Shown: positions 17,169-26,511 of the stretch, one piece after another
Position numbering within the stretch: the first letter of the stretch is position 1
Layout: each line of letters starts with the position of its first letter
Source of the DNA: [Bacteroides] pectinophilus
Lineage (GTDB): Bacteria; Bacillota; Clostridia; Lachnospirales; Lachnospiraceae
Length of the DNA stretch: 64,000 bases
Direction of reading: 5' to 3'
NCBI GenBank assembly: GCA_025146925.1
Contig: CP102260.1
Coordinates: forward strand, 2,159,389 to 2,223,388
The notes under the pieces: model-generated
Told to the model about the DNA's origin: nothing
The model's database searches: none
Seen by the model: only the letters and a program-made list of their open reading frames with translations
Made by a program: the position numbers and the translations under genes

Positions 17169-17423
17169 ATGAGTGATTTAGCAGCAACAAACTGTGGATG
17201 CAACAGCTGCGGATGTGGCAGTAACTGTGGAGGATTCGGTAACAATTCATGTCTGTGGCTCATCCTCATTCTCTGCTTCTGCGGATGTGGCAACAATGGT
17301 CTCTTCGGTAACTGCGGCGGATGTGGCTGCGATGACGGCTGTGGAAGAAATGGCGGCTGCGGTGACAATTCATGCATCTGGCTCATCCTCATTCTCCTCT
17401 GCTGCGGTGGCTGCGGCTGCTAA
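17169..17423 (+). CDS. Cys/Gly-rich micro-protein with two identical-type hydrophobic segments
   Basis: An 84-residue protein built from two similar halves. Each half has a Cys/Gly/Asn-rich stretch (CNSCGCGSNCGGFGNNS; CDDGCGRNGGCGDNS) followed by a short hydrophobic run, CLWLILILCFC and CIWLILILLCC, and a CGxCGC-type tail. About one residue in four is cysteine. Comparable Clostridia proteins have been given the name chorion class high-cysteine protein from composition alone. It has a strong GGGAGG site and its own terminator, so it is a real, probably well-expressed gene. A surface, spore-associated or membrane metal/thiol role is possible; none is shown. Confidence 0.85.
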   Translation: MSDLAATNCGCNSCGCGSNCGGFGNNSCLWLILILCFCGCGNNGLFGNCGGCGCDDGCGRNGGCGDNSCIWLILILLCCGGCGC

Positions 17424-17472
17424 TTTTGTAAAATTACAGCTGCACCACAACTGCATAAGCATCTTTGAAGAA

Positions 17473-17503
17473 ATGCACCGGCATCGGTCCGGTGCATTTT
17501 TTG
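17473..17503 (+). terminator. Intrinsic terminator of the Cys-rich gene
   Basis: Perfect 9-base arms ATGCACCGG (17473-17481) and CCGGTGCAT (17489-17497) followed by TTTTTTG on the plus strand. Confidence 0.9.
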
Positions 17504-17508
17504 TTTAT

Positions 17509-17697
17509 TTATTCAAAAAATACACTGACTTTTTCATCAGCAGCTTTTGTATTGCAGTCTTTGGCGTTATCTTCCCCGGTTCCGTGTACCATAGAAAGCT
17601 TCACTTCATTTTCAATCACGTCTCCATATTTCTCCTGCCGGCACTGCGCATCTATCTCATAAACCGCATTGCCTTCAATAATGTAATTCTCATTCAA
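17509..17697 (-). CDS. Small conserved hypothetical protein, about 62 aa
   Basis: The frame opens at a TTG at 17718, but an AGAGG ribosome site favours the in-frame TTG at 17697, giving a protein that begins (M)NENYIIEGNAVYEIDAQC. It is soluble and acidic, with two cysteines. I recall short Lachnospiraceae proteins with the same NENYIIEGNAVYEID opening, which supports reality, but the function is unknown. It is convergent with the Cys-rich gene and divergent from the 201-residue gene. Confidence 0.6.
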   Translation of the reverse strand: MNENYIIEGNAVYEIDAQCRQEKYGDVIENEVKLSMVHGTGEDNAKDCNTKAADEKVSVFFE

Positions 17698-17805
17698 CTG
17701 CCATACCTCTTTCCACAAATACTGTCAATATTATTATATGTTCACTGTTCTATGAATGTAATATATCGAATATAAATGATACAAGCAGACAGATATGGAG
17801 CATGT

Positions 17806-18381
17806 ATGGGATGTCAGACAACCATGCCAATGACTGAGTTTGATATTATAACCACAGACGATACCACACAGATGATGAAAGCAATTATTCCGTACATTGA
17901 CTTTCCTCTTCAAAAAAATATGGCCATAATGATAAGAATCAAAGAACTTCAGGATACCATACGCTGCTACAGCAGCAGCCAGTGCATATTTCTCAACAAA
18001 GCCTCGTGCGGAAGCAATGATATGATGGATGCTTTATGTAAGTACGGTCCACCCGATATTGCTTCAGGCATAAATACAATCCGTCAGATGTCACAATTCT
18101 CTGATATTATGAAAATGTACAATGATCTGGAACAGTCTTCCGGTAATGTCATGAATGATGCTGCATCACAGGACACTAACGAATCCTTCAATACCCCTAA
18201 GGACAACATTGACAATATTGGGAATATGGACAATATGGAACAGAATCCACAAATGAAGAATATAATGAATATGATGAATGATACAGAGAGCTTAATGGAT
18301 GACAGCCAGCGCAGTCTCTATAATGAGTATCTCGAACAGCTTGATGATATCATCGCAAAATCTGAACAGGCGGAGGACTAG
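17806..18381 (+). CDS. Conserved hypothetical protein, Met/Asn/Asp-rich tail
   Basis: About 191 residues. The open frame begins at an ATG at 17776 with no ribosome site; the in-frame ATG at 17806 has GGAG five bases upstream and is preferred. The N-terminal half has a cysteine motif (MGCQTTMP, CYSSSQCIFL, KASCGSNDMMDALCKYG) and helices around AIIPYIDFPLQKNMAIMIRI. The C-terminal half is low-complexity and rich in Met, Asn and Asp (NIGNMDNMEQNPQMKNIMNM). The next gene starts three bases after its stop, so the pair is one operon. No family with a known function is recognised. Confidence 0.7.
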   Translation: MGCQTTMPMTEFDIITTDDTTQMMKAIIPYIDFPLQKNMAIMIRIKELQDTIRCYSSSQCIFLNKASCGSNDMMDALCKYGPPDIASGINTIRQMSQFSDIMKMYNDLEQSSGNVMNDAASQDTNESFNTPKDNIDNIGNMDNMEQNPQMKNIMNMMNDTESLMDDSQRSLYNEYLEQLDDIIAKSEQAED

Positions 18382-18384
18382 ATA

Positions 18385-18630
18385 ATGGAAAATATTCCAA
18401 ACATTGACCCTAAAAAAATGGCATTAATCAATGAATTTAAAAAAATGGCTGAAGGCAAAAGCAGTAATGAAATGCTGCCGCTCCTTCTTGCAGTCTCAAA
18501 AAAGTCAAAATCACTTGGATTAAAATTCTCGAACGAAGAAATGAAAATAATAATTGATTCGCTGATGTCGGAGGCAACGCCTGCACAACGCCAGCAAATC
18601 AATATGATGTTAAACATTATGAATCAGTAG
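18385..18630 (+). CDS. Small helical conserved hypothetical protein, 81 aa
   Basis: All-helical by eye (MALINEFKKMAEGKSSNEML, SNEEMKIIIDSLMSEATPAQ), with no membrane segment or cysteine. It starts behind GCGGAGGAC, three bases after the upstream gene. The pattern INEFKKMAEGKS then EEMKIIIDSL recurs, as far as I recall, in short Lachnospiraceae proteins encoded beside similar partners. Its last 21 bases overlap the 3' end of the convergent DUF1294 gene. Function unknown. Confidence 0.7.
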   Translation: MENIPNIDPKKMALINEFKKMAEGKSSNEMLPLLLAVSKKSKSLGLKFSNEEMKIIIDSLMSEATPAQRQQINMMLNIMNQ

Positions 18631-18900
18631 AAATATGACAGCTGCTATCCATGCAGCCATTATTACCGGCACGCCTATTGTAAACTTTGCGTGCTTTGTC
18701 TTATGGTGAAATACTTTCATACCGGCATAAGCACCTACCGGGCCGCCCGCAAGGGCAAGCCCGATAAGCGTTGCTTCCGGTATACGCCACTGTCCCTTAA
18801 CTGCTTTCCTCTTATCCATTCCATACGCTGCAAATGCTATAAGATTAATCAGTATAAGCCAGATAATGGCAATTATTATCAATATCTGTCCGAATGTCAT
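18610..18900 (-). CDS. DUF1294 membrane protein
   Basis: A 96-residue protein with three hydrophobic segments (about 5-26, 47-62 and 75-93) and the DUF1294 signatures AAYGMDKRKAVKGQWRIPE, LALAGGPVGAYAGM and FHHKTKHAKF. The function of the family is unknown. It ends tail-to-tail over the preceding plus-strand gene and lies 18 bases downstream of leuS, so it may be read through from leuS. Confidence 0.9.
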   Translation of the reverse strand: MTFGQILIIIAIIWLILINLIAFAAYGMDKRKAVKGQWRIPEATLIGLALAGGPVGAYAGMKVFHHKTKHAKFTIGVPVIMAAWIAAVIFLLIHNV

Positions 18901-18918
18901 GGTGTATATGCCTTCGGC

Positions 18919-21366
18919 TTACTTTGCAACGATGTTGACAATCTTGCCCGGAACATAGATTTCCTTGATAATTGAGCCTGTAAGCTTATCACCAAGCGCT
19001 GCCTTGCCTGCTGCAAGCACATCATCCTTAGCTGCGTCTGCTGCGATTGTAATTACAGTCTTTGTCTTGCCGTTAAGCTGTACAGCAATCTCAACCTCAT
19101 TATCCTTCATTGCATCTTCATCATACTCCGGCCATCTGTTGTTCTCGAATACGCTTGTATCATGTCCGAGTACCTCCCAGAGTTCCTCAGCTACGTGAGG
19201 TGCAAACGGAGCAAGAAGTGTTACCATTATCTCAAGAGTCTTCTTATCTATTCCGCCCTGCTTCTTTGCAAGCTCAATGAACTTATTGTTGTATTCCATG
19301 AAACCGCTTATTACAGTATTAAGACTGAAGCTTTCAAGACGCTCAGTAATATCATGAACCATCTTATGCTGAAGCTTTGTACACTCATCTGTCTCAGGAA
19401 CATTCTTGCCGGCATTCTCATGTACAAGATTCCAGAAACGTGTGATGAATCTGCGGACACCGTCAATACCTCTGTCATCCCACTCTGCATCTGTCTCAGG
19501 TGGTCCTACAAAGAGCTCATACATTCTCAGTGAATCACAGCCGTAGTCATTAACAAGTGTATCAGGCGATACAACATTGCCCATTGACTTACTCATCTTC
19601 ATAGCCTTAGTACCATACTTCTCAATATCATCAGGCTTCTTGCAGATCATACCCTGATTAAAGAGCTTCTTGAATGGCTCGTCAAAGTCAATAACTCCGA
19701 TGTCATGAAGGAACTTTGTGTAGAATCTTGAATACAGAAGATGAAGAACTGCATGCTCTACACCACCGATATACATATCTACAGGAAGATACTTATCAGC
19801 CTTCTCACGGCTTACAAGCTCCTTATCATTCTTATTGTCAACATATCTTAAGAAATACCATGAAGAACCTGCCCACTGAGGCATTGTATTAGTCTCTCTC
19901 TTAGCAGGCTTGCCACAGCATGGACATGTTGTATTAACCCATTCATCAATTGCAGCAAGTGGTGACTCACCTGTTCCTGTAGGCTCATACTTCTCAACCT
20001 CAGGAAGAAGAAGCGGAAGCTGATCCTCAGGTACAGGAACACAGCCACAGTCAGGGCAGTGTACTATAGGAATCGGCTCACCCCAGTATCTCTGTCTTGA
20101 GAATACCCAGTCACGAAGCTTGTAGTTCGTAGTCTTTCTTCCGAAGCCCATCTTCTCTATCATAGCAGGAGCTTCCTTCTTAAGTACTGAAGATTCCATG
20201 CCGTTCCAGTCGCCTGAATTAATCATTGTTCCGGCAGCTTCTGTATATGCTTCTGTCATGTTCTCGATTTCCTTACCATCCTTGGCAATTACCTGGATGA
20301 TTGGAAGGTCGAACTTCTTGGCAAATTCAAAGTCTCTGTCATCATGTGCAGGTACACACATAATTGCGCCTGTACCGTAATCAGCAAGTACATAATCTGA
20401 AAGCCAGATTGGAACCTTAGCTCCGTTCAGAGGATTAATAGCATAGCTTCCCGTGAACACACCTGTCTTTTCCTTATCCTGCATTCTGTCGATATTAGAA
20501 CGTGTTGATGCTCTGTAAATGTAATCGTCAACAGCCTTGCGTGTCTCATCCGTAGCAAGCTGCTTAGCCATCTTATGCTCAGGAGCAAGCACCATGAATG
20601 TTGCACCATAGAGTGTATCAGGACGTGTTGTATATACAGTTATGCTGTCATCTGTTCCTTCAACCTTGAAATCAACCTCTGCACCGTATGAACGTCCGAT
20701 CCAGTCTGTCTGCATCTTCTTAACCTTCTCAGGCCAGTCAAGCTTGTCGAGGTCATCAAGAAGTCTGTCTGCATAAGCTGTAATCTTAAGCATCCACTGC
20801 TTAAGATTCTTCTTGGTAACAACCGAATGACATCTCTCACAGCATCCGTTTACAACTTCCTCGTTAGCAAGACCTGTCTTACATGATGGACACCAGTTAA
20901 TAGGCATCTCCTTCTCATAAGCAAGACCAGCCTTGAACATCTTAACGAATATCCACTGTGTCCACTTATAGAACTCAGGGTCTGTTGTGTTAACTTCCAT
21001 ATCCCAGTCATATACTGCTGAGATTTCCTTAATCTGTCTCTTTATATTAGCAACATTGCTTGCTGTAGATATCTTAGGGTGAACTCCTGTCTTAATAGCG
21101 TAGTTCTCTGCCGGAAGACCGAATGCATCCCAGCCCATCGGATGAATTACATAATATCCGTGGAGCATCTTGTAACGGCTCCATACATCACTGATAACAT
21201 ATCCTCTCCAATGTCCTACATGAAGACCACTTCCTGACGGATATGGGAACATATCAAGACAATAATACTTTGGCTTCTTGCCATCGTTCACGTTAATCGG
21301 CTTTGCCTGCCAGTTACCGCGCCACTTTTTCTCTACTTCCTTATGGTTATAACGTACTTCTGCCAT
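18919..21366 (-). CDS. leuS: Leucyl-tRNA synthetase
   Basis: An 815-residue class Ia aminoacyl-tRNA synthetase that charges tRNA-Leu. It has the HIGH-type motif in YPSGSGLHVGHWRGY near the N-terminus, a zinc/editing insertion (CPSCKTGL, CERCHS, the CP1 editing stretch TRPDTLYGATFMVLAPEH), the KMSKS loop in AMKMSKSMGNVVSP, and a C-terminal anticodon-binding domain. Length is typical of bacterial LeuRS. It starts behind AGGAGTG. No T-box elements were found upstream. Confidence 0.98.
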   Translation of the reverse strand: MAEVRYNHKEVEKKWRGNWQAKPINVNDGKKPKYYCLDMFPYPSGSGLHVGHWRGYVISDVWSRYKMLHGYYVIHPMGWDAFGLPAENYAIKTGVHPKISTASNVANIKRQIKEISAVYDWDMEVNTTDPEFYKWTQWIFVKMFKAGLAYEKEMPINWCPSCKTGLANEEVVNGCCERCHSVVTKKNLKQWMLKITAYADRLLDDLDKLDWPEKVKKMQTDWIGRSYGAEVDFKVEGTDDSITVYTTRPDTLYGATFMVLAPEHKMAKQLATDETRKAVDDYIYRASTRSNIDRMQDKEKTGVFTGSYAINPLNGAKVPIWLSDYVLADYGTGAIMCVPAHDDRDFEFAKKFDLPIIQVIAKDGKEIENMTEAYTEAAGTMINSGDWNGMESSVLKKEAPAMIEKMGFGRKTTNYKLRDWVFSRQRYWGEPIPIVHCPDCGCVPVPEDQLPLLLPEVEKYEPTGTGESPLAAIDEWVNTTCPCCGKPAKRETNTMPQWAGSSWYFLRYVDNKNDKELVSREKADKYLPVDMYIGGVEHAVLHLLYSRFYTKFLHDIGVIDFDEPFKKLFNQGMICKKPDDIEKYGTKAMKMSKSMGNVVSPDTLVNDYGCDSLRMYELFVGPPETDAEWDDRGIDGVRRFITRFWNLVHENAGKNVPETDECTKLQHKMVHDITERLESFSLNTVISGFMEYNNKFIELAKKQGGIDKKTLEIMVTLLAPFAPHVAEELWEVLGHDTSVFENNRWPEYDEDAMKDNEVEIAVQLNGKTKTVITIAADAAKDDVLAAGKAALGDKLTGSIIKEIYVPGKIVNIVAK

Positions 21367-21451
21367 AACACTCCTCCTATATTCTGGCTATTTCCAGCGA
21401 AAAATCGCATTTGGGCGCAATACACCCGAATACCATAAAACACATAAAAAC

Positions 21452-21479
21452 ATTTTATCATATGACTTTGAGAAGTCAA
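21452..21479 (-). promoter_or_regulatory. Candidate sigma-A promoter for leuS
   Basis: Minus strand TTGACT (21479-21474), 16-base spacer, TAAAAT (21457-21452). It lies beyond the purL terminator, giving leuS its own promoter and a leader of roughly 80 bases. Confidence 0.6.
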
Positions 21480-21491
21480 GAAAAAACAGAA

Positions 21492-21562
21492 GTGAAAGTT
21501 TATTCCAGCATTTATACTTTCACAAAAAAACCTTGCAGATTGGATTGCTCTTCTCTGCAAGG
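21492..21562 (-). terminator. Tandem terminators after purL
   Basis: First stem: CCTTGCAGA/TCTGCAAGG (21562-21531) followed by seven T (21530-21524) on the minus strand. Immediately after, a second weaker stem GTGAAAGT/ACTTTCAC (21523-21492) is followed by a T-rich tract. The first is a clear intrinsic terminator for purL. Confidence 0.85.
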
Positions 21563-21620
21563 TCAGTAATTATTAATATCTAATTGTATCTAAAATCAGT
21601 CACTGCTGCTTAGAATAATC

Positions 21621-24600
21621 CTACTGGAAATACTTAACACCTGACTCAAATATCTTAAGATCCTGCTCACCATAGATATTGATTGCAACGCTTCTGCCGC
21701 GTCTCTCAACATGCGCCATCTTACCAAGGCAGCGTCCGTCAGGACTTGTAATACCCTCGATAGCCATGTATGAGCCGTTGACATTCCACTCGCTGTCCAT
21801 AGTAACATTGCCTTCAGGATCACAGTACTGTGTAGCAACCTGTCCGTTGGCAAAGAGCTTGTCAATCCATTCCTTAGGAGCAACAAAGCGTCCTTCCCCG
21901 TGTGATGCAGGAGTTACATAAACTCCGCCAAGTTCTGCACCGGCAAGCCAAGGTGACTTGTTGGTAACAACCTTTGTATATACCATTCTTGATATATGGC
22001 GGTTGATTGTGTTGAACGTAAGTGTAGGAGAATCGGCATTCTGTCCGACAATCTTACCTTCAGGCACAAGACCAAGCTTAATCAGCGCCTGGAATCCGTT
22101 ACAGATACCAAGTGCAAGTCCGTCTCTCTCATCAAGCAGCTTCTGTACAGCTTCCTTCATCTTTGCATTACGGAATGCAGTTGCAAAGAACTTGGCTGAA
22201 CCATCAGGCTCATCACCGGCTGAGAATCCTCCCGGGAACATAATAATCTGTGACTGGTCAATTGCCTTTGTGAACTCATCAACAGAATCTCTGATTCCCT
22301 GTGCATCAAGATTCCTGAATACCTTTACGATAACATTGGCACCGGCTCTCTCGAATGCCTTAGTGCTGTCATATTCGCAGTTAGTACCCGGAAATACCGG
22401 AATAAATACTGTAGGCTTTGCTACCTTATTCTTGCAGATATGGATATCCTTTGTATCGTAAAGCTTTGTCTCTACGACTGCTGAATCACTCTTTGCTGCC
22501 TTGGCAGGGAATACTTTATCAAGCTTCTCTGTCCATGCCTTAAGGGCTTCATCCATAGTTACAGTTACATTACCGTATGTAAATGCTGCTGAATCATTAA
22601 CTTCACCCACAAGTGTATAGCTCTCTGTTACACTGCCAAGCTTATCAGCAGGAACCTCAGCTATAATGCATCCAAACTCAGGTGAGAATAACTGTGCAGC
22701 CTTAAGCTCACTGTTAAATGCAACTCCGAGCTTATTACCGAATGCCATCTTGCTGACTGCTGCAACAATACCTGTTCTGTCCGGAACATAAGCTGACACG
22801 ATTGTCTTATTCTGAATCATGTCATGGACTGCATTATAGAGCTTCTTAATCTGATCATAATCAGGAAGGTCATACTCATCCCTGGCAATTCTGAACATAA
22901 CAAGCTTATTGCCTGCTGCCTTAAGCTCAGGAGTAATTATATCTGCCTCCTTTGCAACATCTACGGCAAATGAAACGAGTGTAGGCGGAACATCTATCTC
23001 ATTGAATGTTCCTGACATTGAATCCTTACCACCGATAGATGGAAGTCCAAAGCCGAGCTGCGCATTATAAGCACCGAGAAGTGCGGCAAATGGCTGGCTC
23101 CAGCGTGAAGGATCTTCTGTCATTCTTCTGAAATATTCCTGATATGTAAAACGAATCTTATTAAAATCACCGCCTGCGGCAACAATCTTGGCAACTGATT
23201 CGATAACCGCATAGATTGCACCGTGGTATGGGCTCCATGATGAGAGATATGGATCGAATCCGTAGCTCATCATAGTTACTGTATCACATGTTCCCTTAAG
23301 TACAGGAAGCTTCGCTACCATTGTCTGTACCTCAGTGAGCTGGTACTTACCGCCATATGGCATATATACTGAACCTGCACCGATTGATGAATCGAATCGT
23401 TCTACAAGTCCCTTCTGTGAACATACATTAAGATCATTAAGTGTCTTAAGCCACTTAGCCTTAACATCTGCCTCTATATTCTTCTCTTCACACTCAGTAA
23501 AGCTCTTATCATCAAGCACCTCATCACCCTTCTTCTCAGGGATATCAACGAGTACCTTAGTCTCCTGATGTGCTCCGTTTGTATCAAGAAATGCTCTTGA
23601 AATATTAACGATGTCCTTGCCTCTCCAGCTAAGAACAAGTCTTGGTGATTCAGTTACTACAGCAACCTCAACTGCTTCAAGGTTCTCTTCCGCAGCATAT
23701 TCAAGGAACTTCTTAACATCCTTAGGTGCAACTACAACTGCCATTCTCTCCTGTGACTCAGAGATAGCAAGCTCAGTTCCGTCAAGACCTTCATACTTCT
23801 TAGGAACCTTATCAAGGTCAACCTTAAGACCGTCTGCAAGCTCACCGATTGCAACCGATACACCGCCTGCACCGAAGTCATTACATTTCTTTATAAGGCA
23901 GCTTACCTCTTCTCTTCTGAAAAGTCTCTGAATCTTACGCTCTGTAGGTGCATTACCCTTCTGAACCTCAGCACCGCATGTCTCAATAGACTTCTCTGTG
24001 TGTACCTTGGATGAACCTGTAGCACCGCCGCAGCCGTCACGTCCGGTACGTCCGCCGAGAAGGATTATGATATCGCCCGGATCTGATGTCTCACGGATGA
24101 CTGCACGTCTTGGAGCAGCACCCATAACAGCACCGATTTCCATTCTCTTTGCAACATAATCCGGATGATAAATCTCCTTAACATAGCCTGTCGCAAGTCC
24201 AATCTGGTTACCATATGAGCTGTAGCCGTTAGCAGCGCCTGTAACAAGCTTCTTCTGTGGGAGCTTGCCGTGAAGCGTCTCTGACATAGGAACCGTAGGA
24301 TCAGCGGCACCTGTAACACGCATAGCCTGATATACATATGTACGTCCCGACAATGGGTCACGGATTGCACCGCCAAGGCATGTTGCAGCACCACCGAACG
24401 GCTCAATCTCAGTAGGATGGTTATGTGTCTCATTCTTGAAATTAACAAGCCATTCCTCTGTCTTACCGTCAACCTCTACAGGTACCACGATACTGCATGC
24501 ATTAATCTCGTCTGATTCCTCCTGATCTGCGAGCTTACCCTCTGCCTTAAGCTTACGCATTGCCATAAGTGCAAGATCCATAAGACATACGAACTTATCC

Positions 24601-25406
24601 TTACGTCCCTTGAAAATCTGTGCACGGTCAGCAAGATACTGATTATATGTAGCCTCCATAGGCTTTCTGTAATAGCCGTCCTTAAAAGTAACGTCTGTGA
24701 GTTCTGTTGAAAATGTTGTATGACGGCAGTGATCTGACCAGTATGTATCCAATACACGAATCTCCGTCATAGTAGGATCTCTGTGTTCCTCATCATGAAA
24801 ATAATTCTGTATATGAAGGAAATCCTTGAATGTCATTGCAAGTCCGAGTGAATCATAAAGCTTCTTAAGCTCACCCTCAGGCATATCCTTGAATCCGTCA
24901 AACACCTTGACATCTGCCGGTACTGCAAACTTAGTGATAAGAGTCTCAGGGACTGCCTCATCTGCCTTACGTGAATCTACAGGGTTGATACAGAGTCCCA
25001 TAATCTGTTCCTTCTGCTCATCTGTAAGCTTACCACTGATTACATATGTTGTAGCAGACTTGATTACAGGCTTTTCTTCCGCATTAAAGAACTTAACACA
25101 CTGTTCTGCCGAATCCGCTCTCTGGTCAAACTGTCCCGGAAGGAACTCTACGGAATAGATAAAATCATCTGCGCCCGACTCAAATGTCATCTCATATACA
25201 TTATCTACAGGCGGCTCTGAAAATACAGTTGTAAGTGCCTTATTGTAAGTATCATCTGACAGATTCTCAATATCATAACGAATCAGTACTCTTACGTCTG
25301 TTACAGTTTCAACTCCAAGATAACCCCTTATCTCATCAGCGAGTTCCTTGGCTTTGACGGCATATGGTGCCTTCTTTTCAACATAAACTCTTCTTACGCT
25401 ACTCAT
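21621..25406 (-). CDS. purL: Phosphoribosylformylglycinamidine synthase, single-chain
   Basis: A 1261-residue enzyme converting FGAR, glutamine and ATP to FGAM in purine synthesis. It is the fused long form, with synthetase domains first (FKNETHNHPTEIEPFGGAAT, the DRDGCGG-like RTGRDGCGGATGSSKVH, ATPase repeats) and a C-terminal class I glutamine amidotransferase (VFPGTNCEYDSTKAF, catalytic Cys in LGICNGFQALIKLGL, HGEGRFV). Many Clostridia carry this form rather than separate PurL/PurQ/PurS. It starts behind GGAGGT and stands alone, with no other purine gene beside it and no purine riboswitch recognised in the leader. Confidence 0.96.
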   Translation of the reverse strand: MSSVRRVYVEKKAPYAVKAKELADEIRGYLGVETVTDVRVLIRYDIENLSDDTYNKALTTVFSEPPVDNVYEMTFESGADDFIYSVEFLPGQFDQRADSAEQCVKFFNAEEKPVIKSATTYVISGKLTDEQKEQIMGLCINPVDSRKADEAVPETLITKFAVPADVKVFDGFKDMPEGELKKLYDSLGLAMTFKDFLHIQNYFHDEEHRDPTMTEIRVLDTYWSDHCRHTTFSTELTDVTFKDGYYRKPMEATYNQYLADRAQIFKGRKDKFVCLMDLALMAMRKLKAEGKLADQEESDEINACSIVVPVEVDGKTEEWLVNFKNETHNHPTEIEPFGGAATCLGGAIRDPLSGRTYVYQAMRVTGAADPTVPMSETLHGKLPQKKLVTGAANGYSSYGNQIGLATGYVKEIYHPDYVAKRMEIGAVMGAAPRRAVIRETSDPGDIIILLGGRTGRDGCGGATGSSKVHTEKSIETCGAEVQKGNAPTERKIQRLFRREEVSCLIKKCNDFGAGGVSVAIGELADGLKVDLDKVPKKYEGLDGTELAISESQERMAVVVAPKDVKKFLEYAAEENLEAVEVAVVTESPRLVLSWRGKDIVNISRAFLDTNGAHQETKVLVDIPEKKGDEVLDDKSFTECEEKNIEADVKAKWLKTLNDLNVCSQKGLVERFDSSIGAGSVYMPYGGKYQLTEVQTMVAKLPVLKGTCDTVTMMSYGFDPYLSSWSPYHGAIYAVIESVAKIVAAGGDFNKIRFTYQEYFRRMTEDPSRWSQPFAALLGAYNAQLGFGLPSIGGKDSMSGTFNEIDVPPTLVSFAVDVAKEADIITPELKAAGNKLVMFRIARDEYDLPDYDQIKKLYNAVHDMIQNKTIVSAYVPDRTGIVAAVSKMAFGNKLGVAFNSELKAAQLFSPEFGCIIAEVPADKLGSVTESYTLVGEVNDSAAFTYGNVTVTMDEALKAWTEKLDKVFPAKAAKSDSAVVETKLYDTKDIHICKNKVAKPTVFIPVFPGTNCEYDSTKAFERAGANVIVKVFRNLDAQGIRDSVDEFTKAIDQSQIIMFPGGFSAGDEPDGSAKFFATAFRNAKMKEAVQKLLDERDGLALGICNGFQALIKLGLVPEGKIVGQNADSPTLTFNTINRHISRMVYTKVVTNKSPWLAGAELGGVYVTPASHGEGRFVAPKEWIDKLFANGQVATQYCDPEGNVTMDSEWNVNGSYMAIEGITSPDGRCLGKMAHVERRGRSVAINIYGEQDLKIFESGVKYFQ

Positions 25407-25453
25407 CGGTAGACCTCCATAGTTCTTTAATAAGCTTTAATTTTATCATTATT

Positions 25454-25473
25454 GCGGCTATTTCTCAAGCCGC
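25454..25473 (-). terminator. Small hairpin between the aspartoacylase-like gene and purL
   Basis: GCGGCT/AGCCGC arms with an 8-base loop. No strong T-tract follows on the minus strand, so it is a weak terminator or part of the purL leader. Confidence 0.4.
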
Positions 25474-25515
25474 AAATAATTTTTATATTATGAAAATGCT
25501 TAATTCTTTTAACAA

Positions 25516-26451
25516 TTATTCGTGCATCCTTCTGATAATTTTGTATATGACTGCATTCTCCATTACCATCGGTGCCGTATGTGCAAAGAATATAATTCCG
25601 TCCGTAGGCGACGTTATCTCTCTGATTACCTCTCCCTCGTACGGATCCGTTACCTGTGCAATCACATCTCCGTGATACACCGGATCCCCCGGTTCCTTGA
25701 GCCTTTTATAAAAACCTGCCGTATCAGACTTGACAGGCATAAGCTCATGCTCCTCTATCACGCTTGCTATATAACCGCTGTGATTGTTATATTTGACAAT
25801 TCCCATTCTTGTAAGGAATCGAAGCACAGCTGACACAGCCTGTCTTGCTGACTTTTCATCAACTGTGTCCGTTGCATTGGTATATATCGAAAATGCATTC
25901 GTGCCATTCATCTGCCAGCTGTAATTGAGTGTGACTGTGTCCATCGGCTTCGGCTTACGCGTTACAACATACTGTAATCCAAACAGATTGGCAAGACTTG
26001 GACTCTGAAAGCCTGTCTCCATCATTCTTACATGGGGGATAAAATCTCCCGGCATATAAAATGATGCAAACTGTATGCCGTAGCTGTACCCCTGTACACT
26101 GTCAAATAATGCCTTTGCTATCCTCTTTGGAGAATCCGCGTTCATGCCACCCGGAAAGCATCTGTTGATATCAACATTATCAATCGGCCAGAAACGCTTT
26201 TCAACATTAATTCCGTACATATTAACTGTAGGAACAACAAGTATCTCCTTATTATGTGATATGGCACCATGCTCCTCAAGCGTCTTAAGTGTCCTGATAA
26301 GCTGCGAGCATATATAAAGCTGCTGAAGCTCATTGCCTCTCATTGCCCCTATTATACATGCAGCCTTCTCTCCATGCCCGAATCTGTATCCTGTTATCTC
26401 ATTATCTTCACGGTAAAGTCCCTCTACCGAAAACAAAACTTCTTTATGCAT
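25516..26451 (-). CDS. Succinylglutamate desuccinylase/aspartoacylase-like protein lacking zinc histidines
   Basis: A 311-residue member of the M14-like AstE/AspA fold. It aligns by eye with the neighbouring paralog along its length: DINRCFPGG (about 94-102) matches DMNRVFPGD, and the C-terminal barrel ends SPTDGIIFFAHTAPMVMENA. However, the zinc site is altered. The usual HGxE motif reads MRGNE (Arg38, Glu41) and the second His position reads GIQFAS (Gln127). Both metal-binding histidines are therefore replaced, so it is probably catalytically dead or uses another mechanism. It forms a tandem pair with the gene upstream and may act as its regulatory or structural partner. Confidence 0.85.
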   Translation of the reverse strand: MHKEVLFSVEGLYREDNEITGYRFGHGEKAACIIGAMRGNELQQLYICSQLIRTLKTLEEHGAISHNKEILVVPTVNMYGINVEKRFWPIDNVDINRCFPGGMNADSPKRIAKALFDSVQGYSYGIQFASFYMPGDFIPHVRMMETGFQSPSLANLFGLQYVVTRKPKPMDTVTLNYSWQMNGTNAFSIYTNATDTVDEKSARQAVSAVLRFLTRMGIVKYNNHSGYIASVIEEHELMPVKSDTAGFYKRLKEPGDPVYHGDVIAQVTDPYEGEVIREITSPTDGIIFFAHTAPMVMENAVIYKIIRRMHE

Positions 26452-26511
26452 AATAATCCCAAACGCCTCTGCTCTTCATCTTAACTTTCTCCCATACAGA
26501 TATGCATATGC

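Noticed and set aside
21367-21523. Possible T-box leader of leuS
   Set aside because: No T-box consensus or specifier stem seen; only a promoter and the purL terminators.
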